Shown: positions 1 through 9,435, numbered from the stretch's first letter. The stretch: 64,000 nucleotides of DNA from Asticcacaulis solisilvae (GCF_017875235.1 NZ_JAGGMI010000005.1:248001-312000); one strand, 5' to 3'. The notes: generated by a model not told the origin, from the letters alone. Numbers and translations are program-made.

Positions 1-1098
1 GTCCGGCTGGGGCGGCGTCTTCTTCGAGGCAAAGGCAAAGAACTCGCGCTCAATCTTGCCGTCCGCATAGGTAAGCGTAATGGTGTGGCCCTTGACTGTA
101 TAAGTGCCGTTCTTGCCGTTGCTGGCGCTGACCGCCGTCGCCCAGCCCGTTTGGCTGCCGGAATTGAGCGCGCCGACATTAGCGCCGCGCACAAACCGGC
201 CATCGGGCGAGAAAGCGATCTTGCTTTGGACGGCAATCGTCATCTCACCCCCCATGGCGGAATTGCCGCCGCCCGACACGCGCTTATAGGCCGGCAGCAG
301 CTTGCCTATCGAGGCCGGATAAGCCTTGAAGAACTGGCCCTGCTGGAGTTCGTAGCTGTGGGACTTTCCGGTGTATCCCGTCAACACGAAGGCCGCGCCG
401 GCCTTGCTCCAGCGCCCCCACAGTTTCGGCCGCGCCTGGCGGTCGGCGGTCAAATCCATGTCCTCGAGCGCCTGCTGGCGGATTTCGACATAGGACCCGT
501 CCTTGAACAGTATGATCGGTTCGAAATCCATGATCATCATGCCGCCGACGCCGAAATTGGCGATCGAGCGAAAATAGACGCCCTCGACCTTGGCCCAGTT
601 CTGGGCGAAGCGCGCATTAGGCGCGGCTTTTATGCCGGCAGGCTTCGGAGCGGCGACCGGCGCGGCAGCGGGCGTCGCCGGAGCGCTTACCGGCTTGCCG
701 AAATTGGCCAGGCACAGCAACAGGAGCTGCGGGATGTGCGACTGGCTCTCCGTCCTGGCGGGCGCGCGGATATGGCAGACCCCGCCGCCGCCGTCCGAAG
801 CGACCAGCATATGGACCTGTCCGGGGTCCTTGCTGAACTGGCGCGCCACGACGGCGATCGCCACCCCCATGGAGCTATCGATCTTGGGCTCGGGACCGCT
901 TGACGCCTGCCCCAACGTGCCTTGCAGCCTGACGATCGCCGCACTCAGGCGTCCGGCGGGATCGGCGGCCGGACCGCCTTCTTCCTCCATAGCCACCGTA
1001 ATGCCGAGCGGATTGTCATAGGCCAGCGGCCCGGCGTGCGCAGCCAAGGGCGCAGCCAGCAGCGCGCCAAGCCCGGCGATGGATTTCATGGACAGCAT
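1..1098 (-). CDS. Secreted protein of unknown function, 3' end beyond the left edge
   Basis: An open frame of 366 codons runs from an ATG at 1098 to the window edge without a stop. The start is supported by GGGAGA about 8 bases upstream; a second in-frame ATG follows at 1089. The N terminus (MLSMKSIAGLGALLAAPLAA, then HAG) is a signal peptide, so the product is probably periplasmic or secreted. An Ala/Pro-rich linker near residues 155-175 separates an N-terminal part from a C-terminal part rich in beta-type sequence (FKDGSYVEIR, SPDGRFVRG). The C-terminal half looks like a repeating beta-sheet fold, but I recognise no family. Codon use matches the neighbours. Confidence 0.75.
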   Translation of the reverse strand, partial: MLSMKSIAGLGALLAAPLAAHAGPLAYDNPLGITVAMEEEGGPAADPAGRLSAAIVRLQGTLGQASSGPEPKIDSSMGVAIAVVARQFSKDPGQVHMLVASDGGGGVCHIRAPARTESQSHIPQLLLLCLANFGKPVSAPATPAAAPVAAPKPAGIKAAPNARFAQNWAKVEGVYFRSIANFGVGGMMIMDFEPIILFKDGSYVEIRQQALEDMDLTADRQARPKLWGRWSKAGAAFVLTGYTGKSHSYELQQGQFFKAYPASIGKLLPAYKRVSGGGNSAMGGEMTIAVQSKIAFSPDGRFVRGANVGALNSGSQTGWATAVSASNGKNGTYTVKGHTITLTYADGKIEREFFAFASKKTPPQPD

Positions 1099-1193
1099 AG
1101 ACGGTCTCCCGAACGCAGGATGCCCGCCCCCGGTCGCACCCTACCGTCAAAATCGCGACGAAACGATGACGAACGGCAAGGTCTTGCGCGGCT

Positions 1194-1454
1194 TTATCCC
1201 CGCACCATGAACAGGTCACGCAGCCAGTCCTTCACCTCTTCGATGATCTGGTGCTGTCGCGTCGACAGAACCGTACCGTCCTGGTCAACATAATCGGACA
1301 AAATCTTCATGGCGCGCTCATATGGCGTGCCCTGGCACTGGCTCGTTTCGGCCATGCGTTTCAGCGACTCGGCAATAAGCCTCGGGTCTTCCAATGCGAA
1401 CAGGTGCGCGTGGTCTCTTTCCGGATCTCGCGGCCATTTCCTGATCGTCACCAT
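1194..1454 (-). CDS. DUF3175-like small protein
   Basis: This 86-residue product begins MVTIRKWPRDPER and continues with a LEDPRLIAESLKRMAE segment, a TPYERAMKILSDYVDQDG helix and an EVKDWLRDLF end. That order (R-K-W, then a D-P-x-x-I-A-x-S-L-K-R helix, then S/T-P-Y-x-x-A-M) matches the DUF3175 family as I remember it. The function of the family is not established. The frame stays open upstream to a TTG at 1544 with another ATG at 1481. I chose 1454 because family similarity begins there, but the ribosome-binding site is weak for every start. Confidence 0.6.
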   Translation of the reverse strand: MVTIRKWPRDPERDHAHLFALEDPRLIAESLKRMAETSQCQGTPYERAMKILSDYVDQDGTVLSTRQHQIIEEVKDWLRDLFMVRG

Positions 1455-1639
1455 GCGCACTCCGTGCCAGCCCGAATGCATTCTGCACTTCACGAAATCA
1501 GGAAGTAATTTGCGGGCAGTCCGCGAGATATCAGAAGGTGGCAAAAAAACGACTTACGGGTCTTATTAGACAAACGGCGCCTTTTCCTATATAAGCCGCG
1601 CCTTCATCCCCGAAATGCTCTGTCCGAAAGCCGCTTGCC

Positions 1640-2872
1640 TTGGCCCATACGCTCGACCTGTCTCAAAAGCCCGCCTCCCCTCAGCTGGTGAACATCACCG
1701 GCCTGACGCGCGATGGGCTGACCCAGGCCCTGATTGACAGCGGCGTGGTCGAGGCACGAAAGGCCAAGATGCGCATGCAGCAGATCTGGCGCTGGGTGCA
1801 CCATTACGGCGTCGTCGATTTCGACCAGATGACCGACATCGCCAAGGACCAGCGCGCCCTGTTCGCCGACAAGTTCACCCTGGCCCGGCCGGAAATCGTC
1901 GAGCGCCAGATTTCCAAGGACGGCACGCGCAAATACCTGATCCGCATGGCGCCGGGCATAGAGGTCGAAACCGTCTACATTCCGGATGTCGGCCGTTCGG
2001 GCGCATTGTGCGTCTCCAGCCAGGTCGGCTGCACGCTCAACTGCTCCTTCTGTCATACCGGTACGCAGAAGCTGGTGCGCAACCTGACGGCCGCCGAAAT
2101 CGTCGCCCAGGTCCAGGTGGCGCGCGACGATCTCGGCGAATGGCCGTCGCCCAAGGAAGACCGTCGCCTGTCGAACATCGTCTTCATGGGCATGGGCGAG
2201 CCACTCTACAATCTCGACAATGTCGCCGACGCCATCGACATCATTTCCGACAACGAAGGCATCGCCATTTCGCGCCGGCGGATCACGGTGTCGACCTCGG
2301 GCGTCACGCCGGAACTGCCGGCTTTGGGCGAGCGCACGGCCGCCATGCTGGCCATCTCGCTGCACGCCACCAACGATGAGCTGCGCGACGTCCTCGTGCC
2401 GCTCAACAAGAAATACAATATCGAACAGCTGATGGCGGCCATCCGCGCCTATCCGGGCCTGTCGAACGCCCGCCGCGTCACCTTCGAATACGTCATGCTG
2501 AAGGGCATCAACGACACACCAGCCGAAGCGCGCGCCCTGATCCGCCTGCTGAAAGGCATTCCGGCCAAGATCAACTTGATCCCGTTCAACCCTTGGCCCG
2601 GCACCGATTACCAGTGTTCGGACTGGCGCACGATCGAAGCCTTTGCCGCCGTGCTCAACAAGGCCGGCTACGCCTCGCCGATCCGCACGCCGCGCGGCCG
2701 CGACATCCTGGCCGCCTGCGGCCAGCTGAAGTCCGAGAGCGAGAAGCAACGCGCCAGCGTGTTGCGCCGCAACCAGCGCGAAAATATTGCGTCAAACGAG
2801 GACAACACGCAAGACGACGATCATAGCGAGAGCCTGCCTTTTGCCCATCTGGCGGCCGGCATGATCTCCTGA
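1640..2872 (+). CDS. rlmN: Dual-specificity RNA methyltransferase RlmN
   Basis: A radical-SAM enzyme that methylates C2 of adenosine 2503 in 23S rRNA and of adenosine 37 in some tRNAs. The radical-SAM cluster motif C-x3-C-x2-C is at residues 131-138 (CTLNCSFC), followed by the HTGTQ stretch and GMGEPLYN, all typical of the family. The resolving/methyl-carrying cysteine near the C terminus is present (ILAACGQL). Length (410 aa) is slightly above the usual because of an acidic tail after residue 375. The start is a TTG at 1640; no ATG fits the conserved N terminus. The gene stands alone between short intergenic stretches. Confidence 0.95.
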   Translation: MAHTLDLSQKPASPQLVNITGLTRDGLTQALIDSGVVEARKAKMRMQQIWRWVHHYGVVDFDQMTDIAKDQRALFADKFTLARPEIVERQISKDGTRKYLIRMAPGIEVETVYIPDVGRSGALCVSSQVGCTLNCSFCHTGTQKLVRNLTAAEIVAQVQVARDDLGEWPSPKEDRRLSNIVFMGMGEPLYNLDNVADAIDIISDNEGIAISRRRITVSTSGVTPELPALGERTAAMLAISLHATNDELRDVLVPLNKKYNIEQLMAAIRAYPGLSNARRVTFEYVMLKGINDTPAEARALIRLLKGIPAKINLIPFNPWPGTDYQCSDWRTIEAFAAVLNKAGYASPIRTPRGRDILAACGQLKSESEKQRASVLRRNQRENIASNEDNTQDDDHSESLPFAHLAAGMIS

Positions 2873-3032
2873 ATCGCGTATTTGCAAGGTCCGACGCAAT
2901 TCACAGCGAAAGTGTCCACAGGCGTGGAAGCGTGGACTTGATCTTGCAGGAAGTTTCCAGCATACCTAACGGGCCGGTGGAGAACGCCACCGGACCGCAC
3001 CGCAAAAAGTGCCGCAGGGGACCGTTTCGCAA

Positions 3033-3488
3033 ATGACATCCGACACGCTCAATCTCAGCTTCCTGACGCCCGAAGTGCTGCGTCCGGAAATGCAGGCCTT
3101 CGCCTCGGGTTTCGTCACCACCCTGCTGCACGGCGGCGTCGCGCTGCTGATGCTAATGATTGGCGCAACCGTCTATTCCATCCTGACGCCCTACAAGGAA
3201 ATCCAGCAGATTCGCGAAGGCAATTCGGCAGCTGCGGTTGGCTATGGCGGCGTCATTATCGGCCTGGCCATTCCTCTGGCTGCCTCCATCGTCGCCTCGA
3301 CGTCTTTACGCGAAATCGTGCTGTGGGGTGGCGCGACCATTCTGCTGCAACTGTTTGTCTTCCGTATGGTGGACTTCCTGCTGGCCGGCCTGCCCAATCG
3401 CATGAATGAAGGCGAAGTTTCCGCCGCCGTACTGCTGGTTGCCGCCAAGCTGGCCGCCGCCCTCCTCCTCGCCGCCACCGTCCAGTAA
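3033..3488 (+). CDS. DUF350 family inner-membrane protein
   Basis: A 151-residue protein with four hydrophobic segments and the DUF350 pattern: a first helix (VTTLLHGGVALLMLMIGATV), a polar loop with Y-K-E-I-Q-Q-I-R-E-G-N, then G-G-V-I-I-G-L-A-I-P and a last pair of helices. DUF350 proteins are small membrane proteins of unsettled function. The ATG at 3033 has AGGGGA about 10 bases upstream and is preferred to the in-frame GTG at 3009. The next gene starts 10 bases after the stop, so the two are probably co-transcribed and may act together. Confidence 0.85.
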   Translation: MTSDTLNLSFLTPEVLRPEMQAFASGFVTTLLHGGVALLMLMIGATVYSILTPYKEIQQIREGNSAAAVGYGGVIIGLAIPLAASIVASTSLREIVLWGGATILLQLFVFRMVDFLLAGLPNRMNEGEVSAAVLLVAAKLAAALLLAATVQ

Positions 3489-3498
3489 GGGCCCGGCC

Positions 3499-4320
3499 AT
3501 GAAGCTAGACTGGCTTCTTTACGGTGCATGTGTCGCCCTGATTACAGTGGTGACCAGCCAGTGGCATGAGAATTCGCCGGCGCCCCCCGCGCCGCCGCCG
3601 CCGGGTGTCGGTGAGATGGCCCTTTTCGCCAACTTCACGCCGTTTTCCGCCGGCTCGATCATCAACCTGCCGATCGGTGATCAGCGCGTCATGACCGGCA
3701 CGGCCTTCAGCCTGTCGCAGACGGGTGACTGGGTCGTGTCGCGCCAGAGCATCCGCGGCTGCAGCCACCCCTTTCTCAATATTGGCGGCAATCTCGGCGT
3801 GCCTTTCAAAATCCGTGAAGTGCCCGGCGTCGACAGCTACGTGATAGGCGTAACGGACGGCGGCGCGCGGCCCCTGTCCCTGGTCGATCCTAAGACGATC
3901 GAGCCGGGCATTCGCGGTTTCATGCCGGGCTTTCCCGCCGGTGAACCCGGCGAAGCCACCGCCCGCCTGATCGGCGTGACGGTGCTGGAGCGCTCCAAAC
4001 GCGGCGGCCACAACGAAGTGGTGCTGGCCTGGGCAGCGGCCGGCCGTACCCAGGGCATCGAAGGCGATCTCAACAATCTCAAGGGCGGCCCCGTCATCGA
4101 CGACAATTCGCGCGTCGTCGGCATTGTCATCAAGGAAGCCCCGCGCCGGGGCCGCATCTATACCTCGGTCCCGGAGGCCGTTGTGCAACTGGCCAATGCC
4201 AGCCCGCGCAAGCCGGATTACGACGCCGAAGCCACCATCACCAAGCGCAATTACGGCATCGTCGCCGATACCCTGCGCCGTGAGTACCGCGTGGCTCAGG
4301 TCGGGTGCATCAAGTCGTAA
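3499..4320 (+). CDS. Degenerate trypsin-like (S1 family) protein, probable pseudoprotease
   Basis: This 273-residue protein has an N-terminal hydrophobic anchor (residues 5-20), a proline-rich linker and a trypsin-fold-like domain. Conserved landmarks are G-T-A-F at 67-70 and the L-x-G-G-P-V-I strand ending near 200. The position of the catalytic His of HtrA-type enzymes (T-N-A-H-V) reads S-R-Q-S-I, giving Gln at 83. The position of the catalytic Ser (N-S-G-G-P) reads L-K-G-G-P, giving Lys at 195. If this alignment is right, both key residues are lost and the protein cannot be a classical serine protease. It follows the DUF350 gene by 10 bases and is probably its operon partner. The ATG at 3499 is the first in the coding part of the frame. 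Confidence 0.75.
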   Translation: MKLDWLLYGACVALITVVTSQWHENSPAPPAPPPPGVGEMALFANFTPFSAGSIINLPIGDQRVMTGTAFSLSQTGDWVVSRQSIRGCSHPFLNIGGNLGVPFKIREVPGVDSYVIGVTDGGARPLSLVDPKTIEPGIRGFMPGFPAGEPGEATARLIGVTVLERSKRGGHNEVVLAWAAAGRTQGIEGDLNNLKGGPVIDDNSRVVGIVIKEAPRRGRIYTSVPEAVVQLANASPRKPDYDAEATITKRNYGIVADTLRREYRVAQVGCIKS

Positions 4321-4361
4321 ATACTGCCGCTTTTGCGCAGCCGTTGCGGTATAAGTGCCTC

Positions 4362-4991
4362 ATGACACCTCTCGACCCAGAGCACCTGGCGGGCCTTGCC
4401 GGCGCCGATCCGAAGCTCCGCCCCATCACCGAACGCTTCGGCCACATCACTTTCCGCAAGCGCGACAATGGTTTTCCCGCCCTGCTGGGCCTGATCGTCG
4501 AGCAGCAGCTGTCGGTCAAGGCGGCCAATACCATCATCGCCCGCCTGCACGCCGGCCTCGGCGACGTCAGCCCGCAGGCGGTACTGAGCCACGACGACGA
4601 CCTGATGCGCGGCTATGGCCTGTCGCGCCCCAAGATCAGCTATGCCCGCGCCCTGGCCGAAGCCTTCCATTCCGGCGACCTGACCGCCGAAGCGCTGGAA
4701 GCGATGGAAACCGAGGCCGCCGTCAAGCACCTGATGGCGCTGAAGGGCATCGGCCGCTGGACGGCAGAGGTTTATCTGATGTTCTCGGAAGCCCGGCTTG
4801 ATCTGTTTCCGGTCGGCGATGTCGCCCTGCGCGAAGCCGTCGGCTGGCTGGACAGACTGGAGGCGCGGCCGAACGAACTTTACTGCGCTGAACGCGCCCT
4901 CGTTTGGTCGCCTTACCGCTCAATCGCCTCGCACCTGTTGTGGGCCTGGTATGGCGCGGTCAAGCGCGGCGAAGCCAGCCGTGAGCTATAG
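4362..4991 (+). CDS. DNA-3-methyladenine glycosylase, AlkA/HhH-GPD type
   Basis: A base-excision DNA glycosylase that removes alkylated purines. It has the helix-hairpin-helix motif LMALKGIGRWTAEVYLM (about 124-140) and the catalytic Asp in PVGDVAL (Asp153), the hallmarks of the HhH-GPD superfamily. At 209 residues it is the short form without the N-terminal domain of E. coli AlkA. The frame is open further upstream, but the ATG at 4362 begins the conserved part (MTPLDPEHLAGL). The 3' end overlaps the next gene by 11 bases, suggesting coupled translation. Confidence 0.9.
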   Translation: MTPLDPEHLAGLAGADPKLRPITERFGHITFRKRDNGFPALLGLIVEQQLSVKAANTIIARLHAGLGDVSPQAVLSHDDDLMRGYGLSRPKISYARALAEAFHSGDLTAEALEAMETEAAVKHLMALKGIGRWTAEVYLMFSEARLDLFPVGDVALREAVGWLDRLEARPNELYCAERALVWSPYRSIASHLLWAWYGAVKRGEASREL

Positions 4992-5268
4992 CTTCGAGGC
5001 AAAACTCTGGCGCTGGCGGGCCGAAACGGCCTCCTGGGTGTTCATTACCCTGCCCGAAGATATCGCGTTTGCCATTCGTTGCGAGGCAGAAACGCGTGGC
5101 TGGGGCTCGGTCAAGGTGACGGCAGCTATAGGCGCCACCACCTGGCAAACCTCGCTGTTCCCGCACAAGGCATCGAACAGCTATCTCCTGCCGGTCAAGG
5201 CCGCGGTCCGCAAGGCCGAGGATTTGCACGACGACAGCATGACCAGCGTCACGATCACCCTCGCCTAG
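4981..5268 (+). CDS. DUF1905 domain protein
   Basis: A 95-residue protein starting at a GTG inside the end of the glycosylase gene. The sequence SFEAKLWRWRA..ASWVFITLP, then RGWGSVKVTAAIG and a closing SYLLPVKAAVRKA segment, is the DUF1905 pattern (a small beta-barrel). Its biochemical role is unknown. I chose the GTG because it places the family's usual first strand at the N terminus and gives the usual length. The overlap with the upstream gene implies one transcript. Confidence 0.85.
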   Translation: MSYSFEAKLWRWRAETASWVFITLPEDIAFAIRCEAETRGWGSVKVTAAIGATTWQTSLFPHKASNSYLLPVKAAVRKAEDLHDDSMTSVTITLA

Positions 5269-5283
5269 AGCGACATGGTGAAA

Positions 5284-5330
5284 AGTGTAAGCGGTTTTCG
5301 CCTTAAATATCGCGACAAAACAAAAACTTA
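5284..5330 (+). repeat. Dispersed alphaproteobacterial intergenic repeat, copy 1
   Basis: The stretch begins AGTGTAAGCGGTTTTCG and continues with AAATATCGCGACAAAACAAA. It matches 37559-37604 closely over its whole length (AGTGTGCAGCGGTTTTTGGG, then AAATATCGCGCCAAAACAAA). It sits between convergent genes. Similar AAGTG..GCGGTTTT..AAAACAA sequences are, from memory, widespread in intergenic DNA of Alphaproteobacteria. Confidence 0.6.
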
Positions 5331-5370
5331 GATCGGCATGATGTTTCCACTTAAAATCATACCGACGCGA

Positions 5371-5988
5371 TTATGCCGTCTCTTCTTCCAAAGCCGCGAA
5401 GTGAGAGGCATCGCCCGTCTTGAACACCTTGTACCAGGCGTCCAGCACCTTTTCGTCAAACAGGTCGAGCGCGCGGAAGATTTCGCGGGCGAAATCGACC
5501 GGCGCCGTTCCAGGCGCCGTGATCACCGTGCCGTCCGAGTAGGCCTGCGCATCGACATAAAGATGCGCCCCGCCGTAACCCGTCGCTTTGATATAGTCCG
5601 CGGCGTTGCTGGTGTGCTTGCGGTTATCCAGCACGCCGCCGCGCGCCAGCCCCGCGGTTGCGCCGCAGATGGCCGCGACCTTGCCGCCGACGGCCAGCAC
5701 GGCCTTGGCGAGGTCGACGCCTTCGCCGTTACCGCGCTCATCCCACCGCGCACCGCCCGGCAGGATCAGCATCGCACAGGCTGAGGGATCGATATCCGAC
5801 AGGGCAAAATCCGGCAGAATGCGCATACCGCCCGTTGTCGTGACTGGATCCCTGGTTACGCCGACCGTGGTGACGGTATAGCGGCCGGGCGACTTCTGAT
5901 AAGTTGGGTCGTTGATATTGGCGATGGCATATCCCGGCTCCCAGTCGGCCAGGGTATCGAATACGTAGAGATAAACCGTTTCGGTCAT
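5371..5988 (-). CDS. DJ-1/PfpI family protein (class I glutamine amidotransferase-like)
   Basis: A 205-residue protein of the DJ-1/PfpI superfamily. The nucleophile elbow AAICGATAGLA carries Cys108, and a glycine-rich LILPGGARWDE segment precedes it, as in the family. An acidic residue near the start (D16-W-E-P-G) occupies the position of the conserved Glu/Asp. Members act as glyoxalase/deglycase-like enzymes, chaperones or amidases, and the substrate cannot be assigned here. The gene lies 12 bases before the end of the MOSC gene on the same strand, so the two may share a transcript. Confidence 0.85.
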   Translation of the reverse strand: MTETVYLYVFDTLADWEPGYAIANINDPTYQKSPGRYTVTTVGVTRDPVTTTGGMRILPDFALSDIDPSACAMLILPGGARWDERGNGEGVDLAKAVLAVGGKVAAICGATAGLARGGVLDNRKHTSNAADYIKATGYGGAHLYVDAQAYSDGTVITAPGTAPVDFAREIFRALDLFDEKVLDAWYKVFKTGDASHFAALEEETA

Positions 5989-6000
5989 GATGTTGGTTTC

Positions 6001-6486
6001 CTATTCCGCCCAAAGGCCATCCCCAATACGCACCATTCCACCCTGCACCACGCGTGCGGTGATACCGCCGTGGCTGCGCACGGCGTTGTAGCCGCCTTCG
6101 CCGAAGATCTCTTCCATGCGTGAGCAAGGATGGCATTCGCCGGTCATTTCCAGCAAAGCCTCTCCCAGGCGGAAGGTCTTGTCTTTCAAAGCCAGCAGAT
6201 TGATGCCGGAGGTCAGGATGTTGCGCCTGAGTTGTTCCGGCGCGACATCCTGGTCAAGGAAACTGGCGATGGCCGCGATGTTTTCACGGCCTATCAGAGT
6301 GACGTGGCGCGAGCCGCCGCGGCCGCTATAGCGATCGCCAATCAGGCCCTGCGTGGTATCCAGCATCGCCTCTTCCATAACGACAACCGGCGCGCGCCGT
6401 CGGGAGCGCACGCCGATCCATTCGACTTTTCCGGGCCGCATGCGGGCATTTATCAGGCCGGCCAGCGGCGAAGCAGGGTTGAGCAT
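6001..6486 (-). CDS. MOSC domain protein
   Basis: A 161-residue single MOSC domain, the sulfur-carrier fold found at the C terminus of molybdenum cofactor sulfurases and in YiiM-type proteins. Visible landmarks are GLIGDRYSGRGGSRHVTLI, the RRNILTSGINL segment and the conserved cysteine in GECHPCSRMEE, thought to carry sulfur or bind molybdenum cofactor. No other molybdenum cofactor gene is in the window, so the partner is unknown. It lies directly upstream of the DJ-1-like gene on the same strand. Confidence 0.88.
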   Translation of the reverse strand: MLNPASPLAGLINARMRPGKVEWIGVRSRRRAPVVVMEEAMLDTTQGLIGDRYSGRGGSRHVTLIGRENIAAIASFLDQDVAPEQLRRNILTSGINLLALKDKTFRLGEALLEMTGECHPCSRMEEIFGEGGYNAVRSHGGITARVVQGGMVRIGDGLWAE

Positions 6487-6503
6487 GCTTCCGGTTTACA
6501 CGG

Positions 6504-7211
6504 TTACTGCTTGTCCTTCATCTCGATTTCAAGTTTGCCGCCGCCCGGCTTGAGCGTCACGTCAGGACGCAGAACGTGATGCTGGGCATCTTGTGGCACA
6601 CGGAAGCGGTGCTGATCTTCCGGCGGGAAGTATTCCTTGTCTTCCCCCGACTGGTTCAATTCATTAGGGCGAAAGACCAGCTTGCCTTCGTACGTGCCCT
6701 CCTGCGACAGCGGATCGTCGCGGCGTTCGGCAGCGTCTTGCGGCTGATCCTTATGCTTGAACGGCGTGTCGCCACCTTGCGGCTTTTGCACGACATCGCT
6801 GGAACCGCCCATGATCGCATCGGCGGCATTGTTCTGAATATCCTGGGTATCACGGTCGACTGAGGTTTCCGCTGGAGACACTACGCCGGTGTCCGGGCTG
6901 ACGCCTTCAGCAGCAATCGTATTTTCGTTGGCAATATCCGTGCGCGCGTTGGCGTAAGACGTATCCGCAGAGCCTGGTAACTCAGTATCGGGTGCGGCTT
7001 GTCCTTGAATGCCCGCGATTGAGTCGAGGCCGGCCGTTTCACCGCCCAGACCGTTGCCGCCGGCGCCGTCGCCCAATGAGCCGTTGCCGAGGCTATTAGC
7101 CTGTTCCGGGTGCAGAATAGTATTGTCCTGGCTCTGGCCGTGTTGCGACTGGGACTGACCGCTCTGAGATTGATTAAAGCGGTCGCGGTCGTTGTGGATC
7201 TGTTCTGCCAT
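6504..7211 (-). CDS. Low-complexity, probably disordered hypothetical protein
   Basis: A 235-residue hydrophilic protein without signal peptide or membrane segment. The first 30 residues are a Gln/Ser/Asn-rich tract (FNQSQSGQSQSQHGQSQ). The middle is Gly/Ala/Thr/Asn-rich and the end is charged (KPGGGKLEIEMKDKQ). The start ATG at 7211 follows a purine-rich AGGAGCGACTC, a good ribosome-binding site. I recognise no family; the composition suggests an intrinsically disordered, perhaps stress-related protein. Confidence 0.65.
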   Translation of the reverse strand: MAEQIHNDRDRFNQSQSGQSQSQHGQSQDNTILHPEQANSLGNGSLGDGAGGNGLGGETAGLDSIAGIQGQAAPDTELPGSADTSYANARTDIANENTIAAEGVSPDTGVVSPAETSVDRDTQDIQNNAADAIMGGSSDVVQKPQGGDTPFKHKDQPQDAAERRDDPLSQEGTYEGKLVFRPNELNQSGEDKEYFPPEDQHRFRVPQDAQHHVLRPDVTLKPGGGKLEIEMKDKQ

Positions 7212-7319
7212 AGGAGTCGCTCCTTCTGTTTAAGGAACGAGCGTACTCCCGGGTGCAGTAAGAATCGGATGCCGGTTTTCCTGAGCAGAGTAAGCCACAG
7301 GTAAGAGCGGGCGTTAGAC

Positions 7320-9260
7320 TCAGGTCAATCCTTTCGCGCCCTCGATGAGGTCCTTGACGACGCTCGGATCCGCCAGCGTCGAAATATCTCCCAGCGCTTC
7401 CGGCTGACCTTCAGCGATCTTACGCAGGATACGACGCATGATCTTGCCCGAACGTGTCTTGGGCAAGCCCGGCGCCCACTGGATGACATCCGGCGAAGCG
7501 ATGGGGCCGATCTCGCGGCGGACGTGTTCGCGCAAGGTCTTCTTGAGATCATCTGTCCCCGAAACGCCGGCATTCAGCGTGACGTAGCACCAGATGCCCT
7601 GGCCCTTGATATCGTGCGGATAGCCGACCACGGCGGCCTCGGCCACGTCATGGTGAGACACCAGCGCGCTTTCGACCTCGGCCGTGCCGATGCGGTGGCC
7701 CGAGACGTTGAGGACGTCATCGACGCGGCCGGTGATCCAGTAATAGCCATCAGCGTCACGCCGGCAGCCGTCGCCGGTAAAATACATACCTGGATAGGTC
7801 GAGAAGTAGGTGTCGAGGAAGCGCTGGTGATCGCCGAAGACCGTGCGCATCTGGCCCGGCCACGAGTCGCAGATACACAAGTTGCCTTCGGTGGCGCCTT
7901 CCAGCACCTTGCCCTCGGCATCGACCAGGCAGGCGACGACGCCCGGCAGGGGCAGGGTCGCCGAGCCCGGCTTGGCCGCCACAGCACCCGGCACCGGCGT
8001 AATCAGGTGACCGCCGGTTTCGGTCTGCCACCAGGTATCAACGATCGGACAGCGGCTGTCACCGACCACGCGGTGATACCACAGCCAGGCTTCCGGATTG
8101 ATCGGCTCACCGACCGTGCCGAGTAGGCGCAAGCTGGCGCGGCTGTACGTCTTCACCGGCTCTTCGCCTTCGCGCATCAGGGCGCGGATGGCGGTCGGCG
8201 CAGTATAGAAGGTGTTGACCTTGTGCTTGTCGATGACCGCCCAGAAGCGGCTGACGTCGGGATAGTTAGGCACGCCTTCGAACATCAGCGAGGTCGCGCC
8301 ATTGGCCAGCGGACCATAGACGACGTAGGAGTGGCCCGTGACCCAGCCGACATCGGCCGTGCACCAGAAAATGTCGCCGTCCTGGTAGTCGAAGGTGGTT
8401 TTGAACGTATAGCTGGCCCAGGCCAGATAACCGCCCGTGGTGTGCAGCACGCCCTTCGGCTTGCCGGTCGAACCCGAGGTATAGAGGATGAAGAGCGGGT
8501 CTTCGGCGTTCATCGGCTCGGGCGGGCAATCTGCCGAAATGTCCTTCAGCGCCTCAGCAACCGCGACGTCCTTGGGACCGCGCGTCCAGGCCGTCGACGT
8601 ATGATCGACAACCAGCACGTTGCGGACATTGGGGCACTGTTCAAGCGCCTTGTCGACATTTGCCTTGAGCGGAATCGACTTGCCGCCGCGCAGGCCTTCA
8701 TTGGCGGTGACGACGATGTCCGACTGGCAGTCAAGAATGCGGCCGGCGATGCTGTCGGGCGAAAAGCCGCCGAAGACGACGCTGTGGACGGCGCCGATAC
8801 GCGCGCAGGCCAGCATGAAGTATGCGGCTTCCGGCACCATCGGAAGATAAAGTGTGACGCGGTCGCCCTTCTTCACCCCATACTGCTTTAGAAGGTTGGC
8901 GCGTTTGTTCACCTTGACCGACAACTGGCGATAGGTGACGGTCGATGACACATTCGGATCATCGCCTTCGAAGATCAGCGCGACCTGGTCGCCACGGCGG
9001 TTGAGGTGACGGTCGATACAGTTGGCCGACACATTCAGCACGCCGTCATGGTACCAGCGGATGCGGAAGTCCTCGCGCTGATAGCTGACGTCCTTGACCT
9101 TGGTGAACGGCTTGATCCAGTCGAGCGCCTTGCCAAGGTTCGTCCAGTGTGCGTCGGGATCGCGGGCAAACAGGTCCGTCTGCGCCTTCAAACCTTCGGC
9201 CGTCAGCGTGCCGGGGCGGATGAAATCGGCGGGAACCGGGAAAATGGCGTCGTCGCTCAC
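7320..9260 (-). CDS. acs: Acetyl-coenzyme A synthetase
   Basis: AMP-forming acetate-CoA ligase: acetate + ATP + CoA gives acetyl-CoA + AMP + PPi, through an acetyl-adenylate. The P-loop [11 protein letters not shown], the [14 protein letters not shown] region, the hinge [11 protein letters not shown] and the C-terminal [11 protein letters not shown] with the Lys acetylated in related enzymes are all present. I start it at the GTG at 9260 (VSDDAIFPV), which has AGGAGA 8 bases upstream and matches relatives. An in-frame ATG at 9290 would add ten residues and lies in a leader hairpin. Length is 646 aa, normal for the family. It is monocistronic and divergent from the creatininase gene. Confidence 0.95.
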   Translation of the reverse strand: MSDDAIFPVPADFIRPGTLTAEGLKAQTDLFARDPDAHWTNLGKALDWIKPFTKVKDVSYQREDFRIRWYHDGVLNVSANCIDRHLNRRGDQVALIFEGDDPNVSSTVTYRQLSVKVNKRANLLKQYGVKKGDRVTLYLPMVPEAAYFMLACARIGAVHSVVFGGFSPDSIAGRILDCQSDIVVTANEGLRGGKSIPLKANVDKALEQCPNVRNVLVVDHTSTAWTRGPKDVAVAEALKDISADCPPEPMNAEDPLFILYTSGSTGKPKGVLHTTGGYLAWASYTFKTTFDYQDGDIFWCTADVGWVTGHSYVVYGPLANGATSLMFEGVPNYPDVSRFWAVIDKHKVNTFYTAPTAIRALMREGEEPVKTYSRASLRLLGTVGEPINPEAWLWYHRVVGDSRCPIVDTWWQTETGGHLITPVPGAVAAKPGSATLPLPGVVACLVDAEGKVLEGATEGNLCICDSWPGQMRTVFGDHQRFLDTYFSTYPGMYFTGDGCRRDADGYYWITGRVDDVLNVSGHRIGTAEVESALVSHHDVAEAAVVGYPHDIKGQGIWCYVTLNAGVSGTDDLKKTLREHVRREIGPIASPDVIQWAPGLPKTRSGKIMRRILRKIAEGQPEALGDISTLADPSVVKDLIEGAKGLT

Positions 9261-9280
9261 CTTTAGTCTCTCCTGAGTGT

Positions 9281-9300
9281 CCCGGCGCATACGCGCCGGG
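9281..9300. promoter_or_regulatory. Stem-loop in the acs leader
   Basis: CCCGGCGC-ATAC-GCGCCGGG is a perfect 8-bp stem with a 4-base loop, 21 bases upstream of the preferred acs start codon. It could limit access to the ribosome-binding site or affect elongation of the leader. It contains the alternative ATG at 9290, another reason to prefer the downstream GTG. Confidence 0.4.
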
Positions 9301-9435
9301 GCGGCATTTTTGTTGGCGCGACCTTAGGAAATAAGGATTCCGGAGTCGATAGGACCAATACGAAAAATCGTTGGCATTAACAGCATACAAGCCTAAAACC
9401 CGTCACAGTCGAAACCGTCTGTTCAGGGACTTCCC

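Noticed and set aside
1604-2749. A 381-codon minus-strand frame opposite rlmN
   Set aside because: rlmN is certain from its radical-SAM motif, and the antisense product has no recognisable domain.
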